From: Tardiphaga sp.
Lineage (GTDB): Bacteria > Pseudomonadota > Alphaproteobacteria > Rhizobiales > Xanthobacteraceae
Direction of reading: 5' to 3'
DNA: 6,821 bases
NCBI GenBank assembly: GCA_014377915.1
Contig: JACMOT010000385.1
Coordinates: 1-6,821 of the forward strand
The position numbers were made by a program, and so were the translations under genes. The notes under the pieces were generated by a model, which was given only the letters and a program-made list of their open reading frames with translations, made no database searches and was not told where the DNA came from. Below, in pieces: positions 1 to 6,105 of this stretch (within the stretch, counting starts at the first letter, position 1; each line of letters begins with the position of its first letter).

Positions 1-261
1 CGCATAGGCCGAATAGCTGCCGGGCGCAGGCTCGCCGAGCGCGCGAATACGTTCGGCAATCAGGTCGACCGCCAGAGCCAGTTCGGTATATTGGCCTTCG
101 AACATCAGCTGAAGCGTATTGAATTGCTGTCCGGTGACGTTCCAATGGTAATTATGCGTCTTGAGGTAAAGTGTATAGGTATCCGCCAATAACCGCGAGA
201 GGCCGCTGGCGATTGCCAGCCGCTGGTTATCGGGAATACCAAGATCGAGCATATCGGCCAT
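1..261 (-). CDS. dps: Dps family ferritin-like DNA-protection protein, N-terminal 87 residues (cut by window edge)
   Basis: Dps proteins form 12-subunit shells that oxidise and store iron and protect DNA during starvation and oxidative stress in the cytoplasm. The gene reads leftward and leaves the window after 87 codons; about half of a usual 150-180 residue Dps is visible. Recognisable segments are [20 protein letters not shown] (about 25-44), a block containing FNTLQLMFE, then [19 protein letters not shown], typical of the alphaproteobacterial branch. ATG at 261-259 is chosen because AAAGGA (274-269) lies 7 bases upstream and an earlier ATG (269-267) stops at once. By spacing to Dps ferroxidase sites, His39, Asp66 and Glu70 are present, but the second histidine is Gln51. 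GC content is about 56% over 1-240 by hand count, visibly lower than in the trb genes. It may be chromosomal flank or element cargo; the window cannot decide. Confidence 0.9.
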   Translation of the reverse strand, partial: MADMLDLGIPDNQRLAIASGLSRLLADTYTLYLKTHNYHWNVTGQQFNTLQLMFEGQYTELALAVDLIAERIRALGEPAPGSYSAYA

Positions 262-312
262 TACTGCATCCTTTGTCGTCGTCCGGCATGCCAGCAAAGC
301 GTCGAGCGGTCC

Positions 313-330
313 AACGGATTAGAGTCCGTT
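313..330. repeat. Inverted repeat upstream of dps
   Basis: AACGGA and TCCGTT form a perfect 6-bp inverted repeat around a 6-base centre. It lies about 52 bases upstream of the dps start codon. On the dps strand its centre contains TCTAAT, one base from a -10 box, but no matching -35 box sits at the right distance. It could be an operator or a 5' leader hairpin; the arms are short, so chance is possible. Confidence 0.4.
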
Positions 331-474
331 TCAGAATTCACGACGTCCGCGCCATTCACATTCGTTTTGCCTCCGAACCGGCAAAAAACACCTCAATTCC
401 GTGCGGCGTAGGCACATGAGGCGGCATCAACGTGCGGCCTAGTCAATTTCGAAACGGCTTCTTAGTGTAGCGGT

Positions 475-497
475 TCTGATCGACTAAATCGATCAGA
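475..497. repeat. 9-bp perfect inverted repeat, 5-base centre
   Basis: TCTGATCGA and TCGATCAGA flank the centre CTAAA. The symmetry suits a dimeric regulator's operator or a recombinase core site. No T-tract follows on either strand, so it is a poor terminator. Its position between divergent dps (leftward) and trbJ (rightward) makes an operator reasonable, but the binding protein is unknown. Confidence 0.5.
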
Positions 498-767
498 CTG
501 GCATTGCAGGAACAGGTAGCGGCGCGCTGATTCGCCATTAATTCTTTGGTGGACCGCTGGCGATCTCACGATGGGATCGTGGCTGTCGGCTGACCGCGAT
601 GGCGTGCCCAAACCGAACCTACCGAAAAGGTCCATTCTTCATGACCCGAGAGTGGTCAATCGAGTACCGGACAACGGCAGCTGACTCAAGGATAGAATCT
701 AGGAGCTGACAGGCCGCTAAGTCCCAATGCCGCACCTTCGCGCCGGCACAGGAGGCGGCATGCACGA

Positions 768-851
768 ATGGCAGTGTCGGGGATCACCACTCGAACTCTG
801 GACGGCGATCTTGAGGCGTGAAGAAGGTGCAGATTCCCGGCCAAATCAATG
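768..851 (+). pseudogene. Possible decayed FitA-type ribbon-helix-helix antitoxin gene
   Basis: From ATG 768 the frame reads MAVSGITTRTLDGDLEA, then TGA at 819-821, then in the same frame RRCRFPAKSM up to 851. FitA/VapB-like antitoxins commonly start with a pattern close to ITIRNLDDDLKARLRVRAA followed by GRSM. The match includes the spacing LDGDLEA-stop-RRCR, as if one Arg codon had become TGA, and a later SM after loss of about two codons. An AGGAGG stands at 750-755, 12 bases before the ATG. No toxin gene (PIN domain) follows, since trbJ begins at 960. The stretch is short and the match is by memory of the family consensus, so chance resemblance remains quite possible. Confidence 0.25.
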
Positions 852-931
852 CACCGTTCGCCATTGGCCCTCAACACGCACCCAATGTCACCAGACAGGC
901 TCTCCCGCTCGGCCCCAGATTGATCGAACTT

Positions 932-957
932 GCAGGCTCACAAACCAAGGAGCCTGC
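932..957 (+). promoter_or_regulatory. Hairpin that covers the trbJ ribosome binding site
   Basis: GCAGGCTC (932-939) pairs perfectly with GAGCCTGC (950-957), leaving a 10-base loop. The trbJ Shine-Dalgarno AAGGAG (947-952) spans the loop edge and the first bases of the 3' arm, so folding would hide its GAG bases. The trbJ GTG follows two bases after the stem. This fits translational restraint of the first trb gene seen here, but no ligand, sRNA or alternative fold is evident. Confidence 0.5.
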
Positions 958-959
958 CC

Positions 960-1718
960 GTGCGCAACCACCGCCAATCTGCCTTCCGCAAAAATCTGAT
1001 CGCCGGCTCGCTTAGCCTCGGTATGGCCGCTTCGCTCGCCATGGGCCTGACGCTCGCCAGCGCACCGGCGCAGGCGCAGCTCACCGTGTTCGACCCCGGC
1101 AACTATAGCCAGAACCTGCTGACGGCTGCCCGAACGCTCCAGCAGATCAACAACCAGATCCAGTCGCTCCAGAACGAAGCGACGATGCTGACCAACCAAG
1201 CGAAGAACCTGACCCGGATCAACTTTCCCGAGTTGCAGGCGCTTACGCAAACGCTGCAGCAGGTCGACCGGCTGATGGGCCAGGCGCAGGGCATCCGGTT
1301 GCAGGTGTCCGGCCTCGACCGGCAGTTCCACCAGCTGTTCCCACAAAGCTTCGGCGCAGCGCTGCGGACCAACGAACAGGTCATCGCCGCGCGCACCCGG
1401 CTGGACACGGCGATGTCGGCGTACCAGCATACGATGACGGTGCAAGCGCAAGTGGTGGAGAATGTCTCCGCCGATGCCCAGACCCTGTCGGCACTGGTCG
1501 CCAAGAGCCAGAGTGCCGAAGGTTCGCTGCAGGCGCAGCAGGCCACCAACCAGTTGCTTGCTCTGACGGCCAAGCAGCAGTTCCAGATCGAAAGCATGAT
1601 GGCCGCGCAGTACCGCGCCGAGACGATCGAGCGCGCGCGTCAGGCGCAGGCCCAGATCGATGCGCAGGCAGCCACCAAGAAGTTTCTCGGTTCCGGTACG
1701 GCCTACACTCCCCAGTAG
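960..1718 (+). CDS. trbJ: P-type conjugative transfer protein TrbJ
   Basis: TrbJ is a secreted periplasmic component of P-type conjugation systems (VirB5-related), needed for mating-pair formation and assigned to pilus assembly or surface contact. The 252-residue product has a basic N-terminus, a hydrophobic stretch at about 13-35 and a signal peptidase I site APAQA-Q near 39/40. The family block VFDPGNYSQNLLTAARTLQQ follows (43-62). The rest is rich in Gln and Ala and predicted helical/coiled-coil (NNQIQSLQNEA, QAQQATNQLL). GTG 960 is preferred over TTG 930 because AAGGAG (947-952) sits 7 bases upstream and it gives a clean signal peptide. It is the first trb gene in the window; trbE, which normally precedes it, is absent. 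The frame is intact and length is normal. Confidence 0.93.
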   Translation: MRNHRQSAFRKNLIAGSLSLGMAASLAMGLTLASAPAQAQLTVFDPGNYSQNLLTAARTLQQINNQIQSLQNEATMLTNQAKNLTRINFPELQALTQTLQQVDRLMGQAQGIRLQVSGLDRQFHQLFPQSFGAALRTNEQVIAARTRLDTAMSAYQHTMTVQAQVVENVSADAQTLSALVAKSQSAEGSLQAQQATNQLLALTAKQQFQIESMMAAQYRAETIERARQAQAQIDAQAATKKFLGSGTAYTPQ

Positions 1719-1754
1719 CGCCACCGGACGGGGCGATGGCGGTCGAAGAAGGCG

Positions 1755-1796
1755 CGCCCCGCGCGTCTTCATCCCACCCTCGTCCGCCGCGGGGCG
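1755..1796 (+). repeat. GC-only hairpin in the trbJ-trbL gap
   Basis: CGCCCCGCG (1755-1763) pairs perfectly with CGCGGGGCG (1788-1796), a 9-bp all-GC stem with a 24-base loop. It lies in the 137-base gap between trbJ and trbL, where many relatives carry a small trbK entry-exclusion gene; none is visible here. It is not followed by a T-tract (GGCCC follows), so simple termination is unlikely. It might stabilise or separate transcript segments; function is unknown. Confidence 0.5.
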
Positions 1797-1855
1797 GGCC
1801 CTTGCTCCCCAGTCCCGCTCCGCGGCCTCTCTTCTCTTTTCAGGAATTCCCGCCC

Positions 1856-3154
1856 GTGAACGATCTCAACGTCATCGACCGCTTCCTGGCTACGTTCATC
1901 ACCTATATCGACAGCGGCTTCGGGCTGCTCGGCGGTGACGTCCGTTTCCTGACGGTGACGCTGATCGGCATCGACGTTACGCTCGCCGGACTGTTCTGGG
2001 CGCTCGGCGGCGACGACAATGTCATCGGCCGCTTCATCAAGAAGATCCTCTACATCGGCGCGTTCGCGTTCATCCTGAACGGCTTTTCGACGCTTGGCGA
2101 CATCATCTTCCGGTCATTCGCTCAGGCTGGCCTCACCGCCGGTGGCGGCACGCTGACGGCAGCGGATTTGCTCAAGCCCGGGCGGCTCGCGAGCACCGGT
2201 TTCTCGGCTGCATGGCCACTGCTTCAGCAAGTGTCGCAGCTGATGGGGTTCACGACCTTCTTCGACAATTTCCTGACGATCGCGGTGCTGCTGTTCGCGT
2301 GGGCGATCGTGATCATCACCTTCTTCATTCTTAGCGTTCAGATGTTCGTGACGATCATCGAGTTCAAGCTGACCTCGCTAGCCGGCTTCATCCTCGTGCC
2401 CTTCGCGCTGTGGAACCGCACCAGCTTCCTGGCCGAACGCGTGCTCGGGAACGTCGTATCGTCGGGCATCAAGGTCATGGTGCTCGCCGTGATCGTCGGC
2501 ATCGGAGCCAATTTCTTCACCGAGTTCACGACCGCGTTGCAGGGTCAGGAGCCCGACATCGGACAAGCGATGAGCTTGATGCTCGCCAGCCTGACGATCT
2601 TCGGCCTCGGCATATTCGGTCCCACCATCGCTTCCGGACTGGTAAGCGGCGCCCCGCAACTCGGCGCCGGTGCCGCGTTCGGCACGACGGTCGGCGCGGC
2701 TGGAATTACCATGCTCGCGGGCGGCGCAGCGGTCGGTGGCGCACGCGCGATCGGTGGCGCAGCGCTCGGCGCGGTTCGCGCCGGCACCGCGATGGGATCG
2801 GCGGCATCGACGGCGTACACCCTCGGCAAGGAAACCGCTCCGGCGCCGACGATGGCGGCAGGCCTCGGCGGTGTCGCGCGCGCTGCGGGCAACGCCGCCC
2901 GGACAAGCGCCTCTAGCGCGCTGGGCCTCGGCGAGGCCGCCTCGCAGGGCCGAGCCGCTGCGTGGAACGCGCTCAATCGAACCAGTACCGGCGATACGGC
3001 GCAAGGCCCCAGCAATGACGGCATGCCGCCGTGGGCGCGCGCCATGCGCGGTCAGCAAACCGCCCGCCATCACCGCCAGATCGCGCTGCACACCTTCCAG
3101 CAGGGCGACCGCGGCGGCGCCTCTGCCACACCCGACATCAAGGAAAGGGACTGA
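1856..3154 (+). CDS. trbL: P-type conjugative transfer protein TrbL
   Basis: TrbL is the polytopic inner-membrane protein (VirB6-like) of the conjugation channel. The 432-residue product has about six hydrophobic membrane segments, near 29-51, 62-84, 139-162, 164-185, 203-222 and 239-262. A long Gly/Ala-rich region follows (266-370). The C-terminal block PPWARAMRGQQ with HHR and a GD-GG element (391-422) is typical of TrbL in these elements. The open frame could begin at ATG 1736, but that adds 40 Pro/Ser/Arg-rich residues unlike the family. GTG 1856, with AGGA at 1842-1845 ten bases upstream, gives the usual start NDLNVIDRF. It ends 3 bases before trbF, implying coupled translation. Confidence 0.93.
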   Translation: MNDLNVIDRFLATFITYIDSGFGLLGGDVRFLTVTLIGIDVTLAGLFWALGGDDNVIGRFIKKILYIGAFAFILNGFSTLGDIIFRSFAQAGLTAGGGTLTAADLLKPGRLASTGFSAAWPLLQQVSQLMGFTTFFDNFLTIAVLLFAWAIVIITFFILSVQMFVTIIEFKLTSLAGFILVPFALWNRTSFLAERVLGNVVSSGIKVMVLAVIVGIGANFFTEFTTALQGQEPDIGQAMSLMLASLTIFGLGIFGPTIASGLVSGAPQLGAGAAFGTTVGAAGITMLAGGAAVGGARAIGGAALGAVRAGTAMGSAASTAYTLGKETAPAPTMAAGLGGVARAAGNAARTSASSALGLGEAASQGRAAAWNALNRTSTGDTAQGPSNDGMPPWARAMRGQQTARHHRQIALHTFQQGDRGGASATPDIKERD

Positions 3155-3157
3155 TCG

Positions 3158-3973
3158 ATGATCTTCAAACGCGCGGTCCAGCGCTATGGACGAACACCCG
3201 AACCGGAGACACCCTATCAGCGCGCCGGCCAGGTCTGGGACGAACGGATCGGGTCCGCCCGCGTCCAGGCCCGCAACTGGCGGCTGATGGCATTCGGATG
3301 CCTGGCTCTGACCGGCGGTCTGTCATCGAGTCTCGTCTGGCAATCGATGCAGAGCCGGGTGACCCCCTACGTCGTCGAAGTCGACCGGCTGGGCGAGGCA
3401 CGCGCGGTCACCGAGGCCGAGGCCGGATATCATCCCACCGACCCGCAGATCGCGTGGCATCTCTCGCGCTTTATCGCGAACGTTCGCGGTCGGTCGCTCG
3501 ATCCGGTGCTCGTCCGGCAGAACTGGCTCGAGGCTTACGACTTCACCACCAGGCGCGGCAGCCAGTTGCTCGGCGACTATGCGCGCGGCGCCGATCCTTT
3601 CGCCAATATCGGTGAGCGAACGGTGTCGGTGCAGGTCACCAGCGTCGTGCGCGCGTCCGATCGCTCGTTCCAGCTGAAATGGACCGAAACCGCATACGAG
3701 CGTGGAACGCCGTCGGGCACGTCACATTGGACAGCGATCCTCACGGTGGTGATCAAGCCGCCGATCGACGCCGACACGGTGCGGAAGAATCCGCTCGGCG
3801 TCTATGTCGATGCGGTAGACTGGAGCCGCGAGCTCGAACCGCCAACGCCACCACCGCCGTTATCGGCAACACCGGGCGCCGCACCGACGGCACCCAGCGA
3901 AATGCCGCTCGGTTCACCGATCGCTTCCAACCTCACCTCCCCCGCGCAGCCCAATCAGGAGTCACACCCATGA
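3158..3973 (+). CDS. trbF: Conjugal transfer protein TrbF (VirB8-like)
   Basis: TrbF is a bitopic inner-membrane scaffold of the type IV secretion channel, with a short cytoplasmic tail and a periplasmic VirB8 domain that contacts other channel proteins. The 271-residue product has a cytoplasmic segment with TPYQRAGQVWDERIGS (18-33), one membrane helix at about 43-62, and a VirB8 fold from about 70 to 224. The latter contains WLEAYDFTTRRG and the characteristic NPLGVYVDAVDWSRE near its end (211-225). After that comes a Pro/Ala/Ser-rich tail of about 45 residues, somewhat longer than usual and probably disordered. AAGGAAAGGGA lies just upstream of ATG 3158. Its stop TGA overlaps the trbG start as ATGA, so the two are translationally coupled. 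Confidence 0.93.
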   Translation: MIFKRAVQRYGRTPEPETPYQRAGQVWDERIGSARVQARNWRLMAFGCLALTGGLSSSLVWQSMQSRVTPYVVEVDRLGEARAVTEAEAGYHPTDPQIAWHLSRFIANVRGRSLDPVLVRQNWLEAYDFTTRRGSQLLGDYARGADPFANIGERTVSVQVTSVVRASDRSFQLKWTETAYERGTPSGTSHWTAILTVVIKPPIDADTVRKNPLGVYVDAVDWSRELEPPTPPPPLSATPGAAPTAPSEMPLGSPIASNLTSPAQPNQESHP

Positions 3974-4905
3974 AACTCGTCATCGCAGCATCTGCGCTCG
4001 CGATTTGCGCCGTGCCGGTGGTCGCAAAGGCACCTACATCGGCACCTACATCGGCAATCATTGCCGCGCCCGCCAGTACACCGGTCGCCAAGCTCCATCA
4101 TGTTCGTCGTCTCAAGGTTCGCAAAACCCTCAGCCCGACCGTTGCGAGGGTCGCGGCAGCCAACCGTGCCGCGACCCTCGAACCGCAAAGACAGGGGTTC
4201 GTCAATGCGGTGCAAGTCTATCCATACAGCGATGGCGCGATCTATCAGGCGTACACCGCACCTGGAGCGGTGACCGACATCGCCTTGCAACCGACCGAGG
4301 TGCTGGTCGCGGTCGCTGCCGGGGACACGGTTCGCTGGGTCATCGGCGACACGACCAGTGGCAGCGGGATCGACAAGCGAACGCATATCCTGGTCAAGCC
4401 GTTCTCATCCGGCCTTGCAACGAACCTCGTCATCACCACCGATCGACGCAGCTACCACCTTCAGCTTGTCGCGACGTCGCGCACCGCGATGGCGGCAGTG
4501 TCCTGGACCTATCCGGCGGACCAGCTAATTGCGCTTCGCCGCGCCGCCGACCAGGCCGCGGCGGGAGCGCCGGTAGCCGAAAGCCTATCGGTCGATACGT
4601 TGCATTTCAACTACGCGGTCAGCGGAGACCATCCAGCCTGGCGGCCGCTCCGCGCGTTCGACGACGGCAGGCAGACGTTCATCGAGTTCGCCGAGAGCAT
4701 CGCGGTGGGCGAAGCGCCGCCGTTGTTCATCGTTGGACCAAGCGGTGAAGCCGAGCTGGTCAATTACCGGGTGCGGGGCCGCTATTACATCGTCGACCGC
4801 ATCTTCGATGCCGCCGAGCTCAGGCTCGGCACCCGAAAACAGCAGATCGTCCGCGTCGCTCGCATCGCCGAAGGCAGTGCGCCTCGAAAGGGAAAGCGCT
4901 CGTGA
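3970..4905 (+). CDS. trbG: P-type conjugative transfer protein TrbG (VirB9/CagX-like)
   Basis: TrbG belongs to the VirB9/CagX family, part of the outer-membrane core ring of the transfer channel, working with the VirB10-like TrbI encoded next. The 311-residue product begins with a signal sequence (MKLVIAASALAICAVPVVA, likely cut near 19/20). Cys13 lies in a weak lipobox-like context (LAIC) that does not fit the consensus. The VirB9 N-lobe runs about 79-183 (VQVYPYSDGAIYQAYTAPG, SYHLQLVAT, VSWTYP). The C-lobe runs about 209-298 (LHFNYAVSGDHPAWRPLRAFDDG, then TFIEF, LVNYRVRGRYYIVDRIFD). AGGAG at 3957-3961 is 8 bases before ATG 3970. The gene carries a 12-bp tandem repeat near the signal cleavage site and a striking internal hairpin at 4145-4180. 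Its stop overlaps the trbI start as GTGA. Confidence 0.94.
   Translation: MKLVIAASALAICAVPVVAKAPTSAPTSAIIAAPASTPVAKLHHVRRLKVRKTLSPTVARVAAANRAATLEPQRQGFVNAVQVYPYSDGAIYQAYTAPGAVTDIALQPTEVLVAVAAGDTVRWVIGDTTSGSGIDKRTHILVKPFSSGLATNLVITTDRRSYHLQLVATSRTAMAAVSWTYPADQLIALRRAADQAAAGAPVAESLSVDTLHFNYAVSGDHPAWRPLRAFDDGRQTFIEFAESIAVGEAPPLFIVGPSGEAELVNYRVRGRYYIVDRIFDAAELRLGTRKQQIVRVARIAEGSAPRKGKRS
4029..4056 (+). repeat. 12-bp tandem repeat in trbG
   Basis: GGCACCTACATC occurs twice back to back (4029-4040, 4041-4052), followed by the first four bases of a third copy. It encodes APTSAPTS just after the presumed signal-peptide cleavage site. The unit is a multiple of three, so gain or loss of copies would keep the frame. 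It looks like a recent slippage duplication in a linker where length matters little. Confidence 0.85.
4145..4180. repeat. 14-bp perfect inverted repeat inside trbG
   Basis: CGAGGGTCGCGGCA (4145-4158) and TGCCGCGACCCTCG (4167-4180) are perfect reverse complements around the 8-base centre GCCAACCG. It lies inside the coding region (about residues 59-71, VARVAAANRAATL), in a low-conservation linker between the signal peptide and the VirB9 domain. An upstream ACCCTC (4126-4131) could pair with the GAGGGT of the left arm (4146-4151) instead, giving a mutually exclusive fold. No T-tract follows on either strand. Confidence 0.9.
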
Positions 4906-6095
4906 ACGAGGCTGTCCCGTCCCCCCTCCCGAAAGTCGATCCCGAAACTCTGGCGATCCGGGCCAGGCCGGCGCGTGCCATCCGCTTTCGCCGAGGCGTC
5001 ATCATCGCCATCGCCGCCCTGGGATCGGTCACCCTGATGGCGGTCGCCTGGATTGCGCTCAAGCCGCGCGTGTTCATGGCCGTCGCCGGCGGCCAGGAAT
5101 TGTCGCAGCCGAGCAATCGGCCATCGACGGACGCATTGAACGGTCTGCCCGCCACCTATGGCGATACGCCAAAGTTGGGACCACCGCTGCCGGGGGATCT
5201 CGGTCGGCCGATCCTCGAAAGCCAGCGCCGCATGGCGACCGAGACCGGGGTTGGCGGCGATGACTCGGCGCAAACGGCAGCGCAGGAACGCGAGCGACGA
5301 CTGGCCGAACTCAAGGCCGCGCGCGAATCCGCTGTGCTCGTCCAAGGGCGCACCGCTGCAACCACGAGCGTAACGCCGGAGACAGCGGTTGCTGCTCCGC
5401 CCGGTGTCGCGGGCGCAACAGCACCAGCACTCGACCCGGATCGCGATCCGAACGCGCAAGGGCGAAAAGCACAGTTCGTCGCGGCGCTCGATCGCTCGGG
5501 CGACATCAATGCGCACCGCCTGGCTGCTGCTCCATCGCCTTACTTGCTGTCTGCGGGCAGTGTGATTTCTGCGAGCCTGATTACCGGGCTTCGTTCCGAC
5601 CTGCCCGGCCTGGTCACCGCGCAGGTGACCAGCGCCGTCTTCGACAGTCCCACCGGGCGCATCCTGCTCATTCCCCAAGGGTCGCGGCTGATCGGCAGCT
5701 ACGACAGTGTGGTCGCGTTCGGCCAGAAACGCGCGCTGATCGTGTGGCAGCGGATCGTGTTGCCCGACGGCAGTTCGCTCCAGATCGACAATATGCCGGC
5801 GACCGATGCGTCGGGCTACGTCGGGCTACAGGACAAGGTCGATTTCCATACCTGGGCTTTGCTCAAGGGCGTCGGACTTGCGACGCTGCTGGGGGTCGGT
5901 TCCAGCCTGACCGTGCCAGGCGAAAGCGATCTGGTGAAGGCGATCAGGGGATCGACCCAGCAGAATGTGTCGCGTGCGGGCGACCAACTCGTTTCGCGCA
6001 ACCTCAGCATCCAGCCGACGATCACGATCCGGCCAGGCGCGACCGTCCGGCTGATCGTCAACAAGGATCTCATTCTCGCGCCCTGGCGCGGATAG
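4902..6095 (+). CDS. trbI: Conjugal transfer protein TrbI (VirB10-like)
   Basis: TrbI is the VirB10-like protein that spans both membranes and links inner-membrane energy to the outer-membrane gate of the secretion channel. The 397-residue product has a short cytoplasmic tail, one membrane helix at about 33-53, and a long Pro/Ala/Gln-rich periplasmic linker containing a charged helix (QERERRLAELKAARES, 128-143). The conserved C-terminal VirB10 domain follows from about 213. Clear family blocks are LSAGSVISASLITGLRSDLP, TGRILLIPQGSRLIGSYDS, VDFHTWALL and IRPGATVRLIVNKDLIL. Residues 317-340 are hydrophobic and probably form the outer-membrane helical antenna. GTG 4902 overlaps the trbG stop (GTGA). 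Length and domains look complete. Confidence 0.95.
   Translation: MNEAVPSPLPKVDPETLAIRARPARAIRFRRGVIIAIAALGSVTLMAVAWIALKPRVFMAVAGGQELSQPSNRPSTDALNGLPATYGDTPKLGPPLPGDLGRPILESQRRMATETGVGGDDSAQTAAQERERRLAELKAARESAVLVQGRTAATTSVTPETAVAAPPGVAGATAPALDPDRDPNAQGRKAQFVAALDRSGDINAHRLAAAPSPYLLSAGSVISASLITGLRSDLPGLVTAQVTSAVFDSPTGRILLIPQGSRLIGSYDSVVAFGQKRALIVWQRIVLPDGSSLQIDNMPATDASGYVGLQDKVDFHTWALLKGVGLATLLGVGSSLTVPGESDLVKAIRGSTQQNVSRAGDQLVSRNLSIQPTITIRPGATVRLIVNKDLILAPWRG
5610..5632. repeat. 9-bp inverted repeat inside trbI
   Basis: CTGGTCACC and GGTGACCAG surround a 5-base centre (GCGCA). It falls in the conserved coding stretch GLVTAQVTS, where the protein sequence itself alternates Val-Thr codons, so the symmetry may come from coding constraint rather than from a role as a site. 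Confidence 0.6.
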
Positions 6096-6105
6096 GAGGA
6101 CACCC

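Larger units (their letters stand above)
275..959. other. Gene-poor spacer between dps and trbJ
   Basis: Almost 700 bases without a convincing intact gene. Open frames are short, lack family resemblance, and are mostly antisense or chance frames. What can be seen: an AACGGA/TCCGTT inverted repeat upstream of dps, a 9-bp inverted repeat at 475-497, a CACGAT/ATCGTG repeat at 567-581, a 7-bp repeat ATGCCGC/GCGGCAT at 727-733 and 755-761, a possible dead antitoxin gene at 768-851, and the hairpin at 932-957. Two tiny frames, 571-684 (37 codons) and 641-709 (22 codons), have no recognisable product. No trbE 3' end, integrase or second copy of the tRNA 3' end could be found by eye. Confidence 0.6.

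Noticed and set aside
313..330. Anticodon-arm-like fragment of a tRNA on the minus strand
   Set aside because: The hairpin superficially resembles an anticodon arm, but there is no T arm, D arm or acceptor around it and the loop has 6 bases.
380..410. Possible general-stress sigma (EcfG-like) promoter for dps on the minus strand, GGAAT then CGGTT
   Set aside because: The spacing (15 bases) and both boxes deviate from the GGAAC-N16/17-CGTT pattern.
571..684. 37-codon frame starting MGSWLSADRDG
   Set aside because: It reads plausibly but has no recognised family, no clear SD, and sits in apparently decayed DNA.
670..698. Possible promoter with TAGAAT (693-698) and GACAAC (670-675), 17-base spacing
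   Set aside because: The -10 is good but the -35 matches poorly, and such pairs are common by chance; a transcription start would have to be mapped.
785..800. Possible second copy of the tRNA 3' end (attachment repeat) near ACTCGAACT
   Set aside because: Only about 9 bases match the T-arm region and the flanks diverge; too short for an attachment repeat.
930..959. Upstream TTG start for trbJ
   Set aside because: It adds ten residues before the signal peptide and lacks an SD, while GTG 960 has AAGGAG at good spacing.
888..1772. A 294-codon open frame on the minus strand across trbJ
   Set aside because: It is antisense to a well-recognised trbJ, is rich in Arg/Leu/Gly as expected from high-GC shadow frames, and has no family resemblance.
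1736..1855. N-terminal extension of TrbL from ATG 1736
   Set aside because: The added 40 residues are Pro/Ser/Arg-rich, overlap the GC-only hairpin and do not resemble TrbL; GTG 1856 gives the family-like start.
2378..3161. Several long frames on both strands overlapping trbL
   Set aside because: They are high-GC shadow frames with Arg-rich compositions; trbL explains the coding here.
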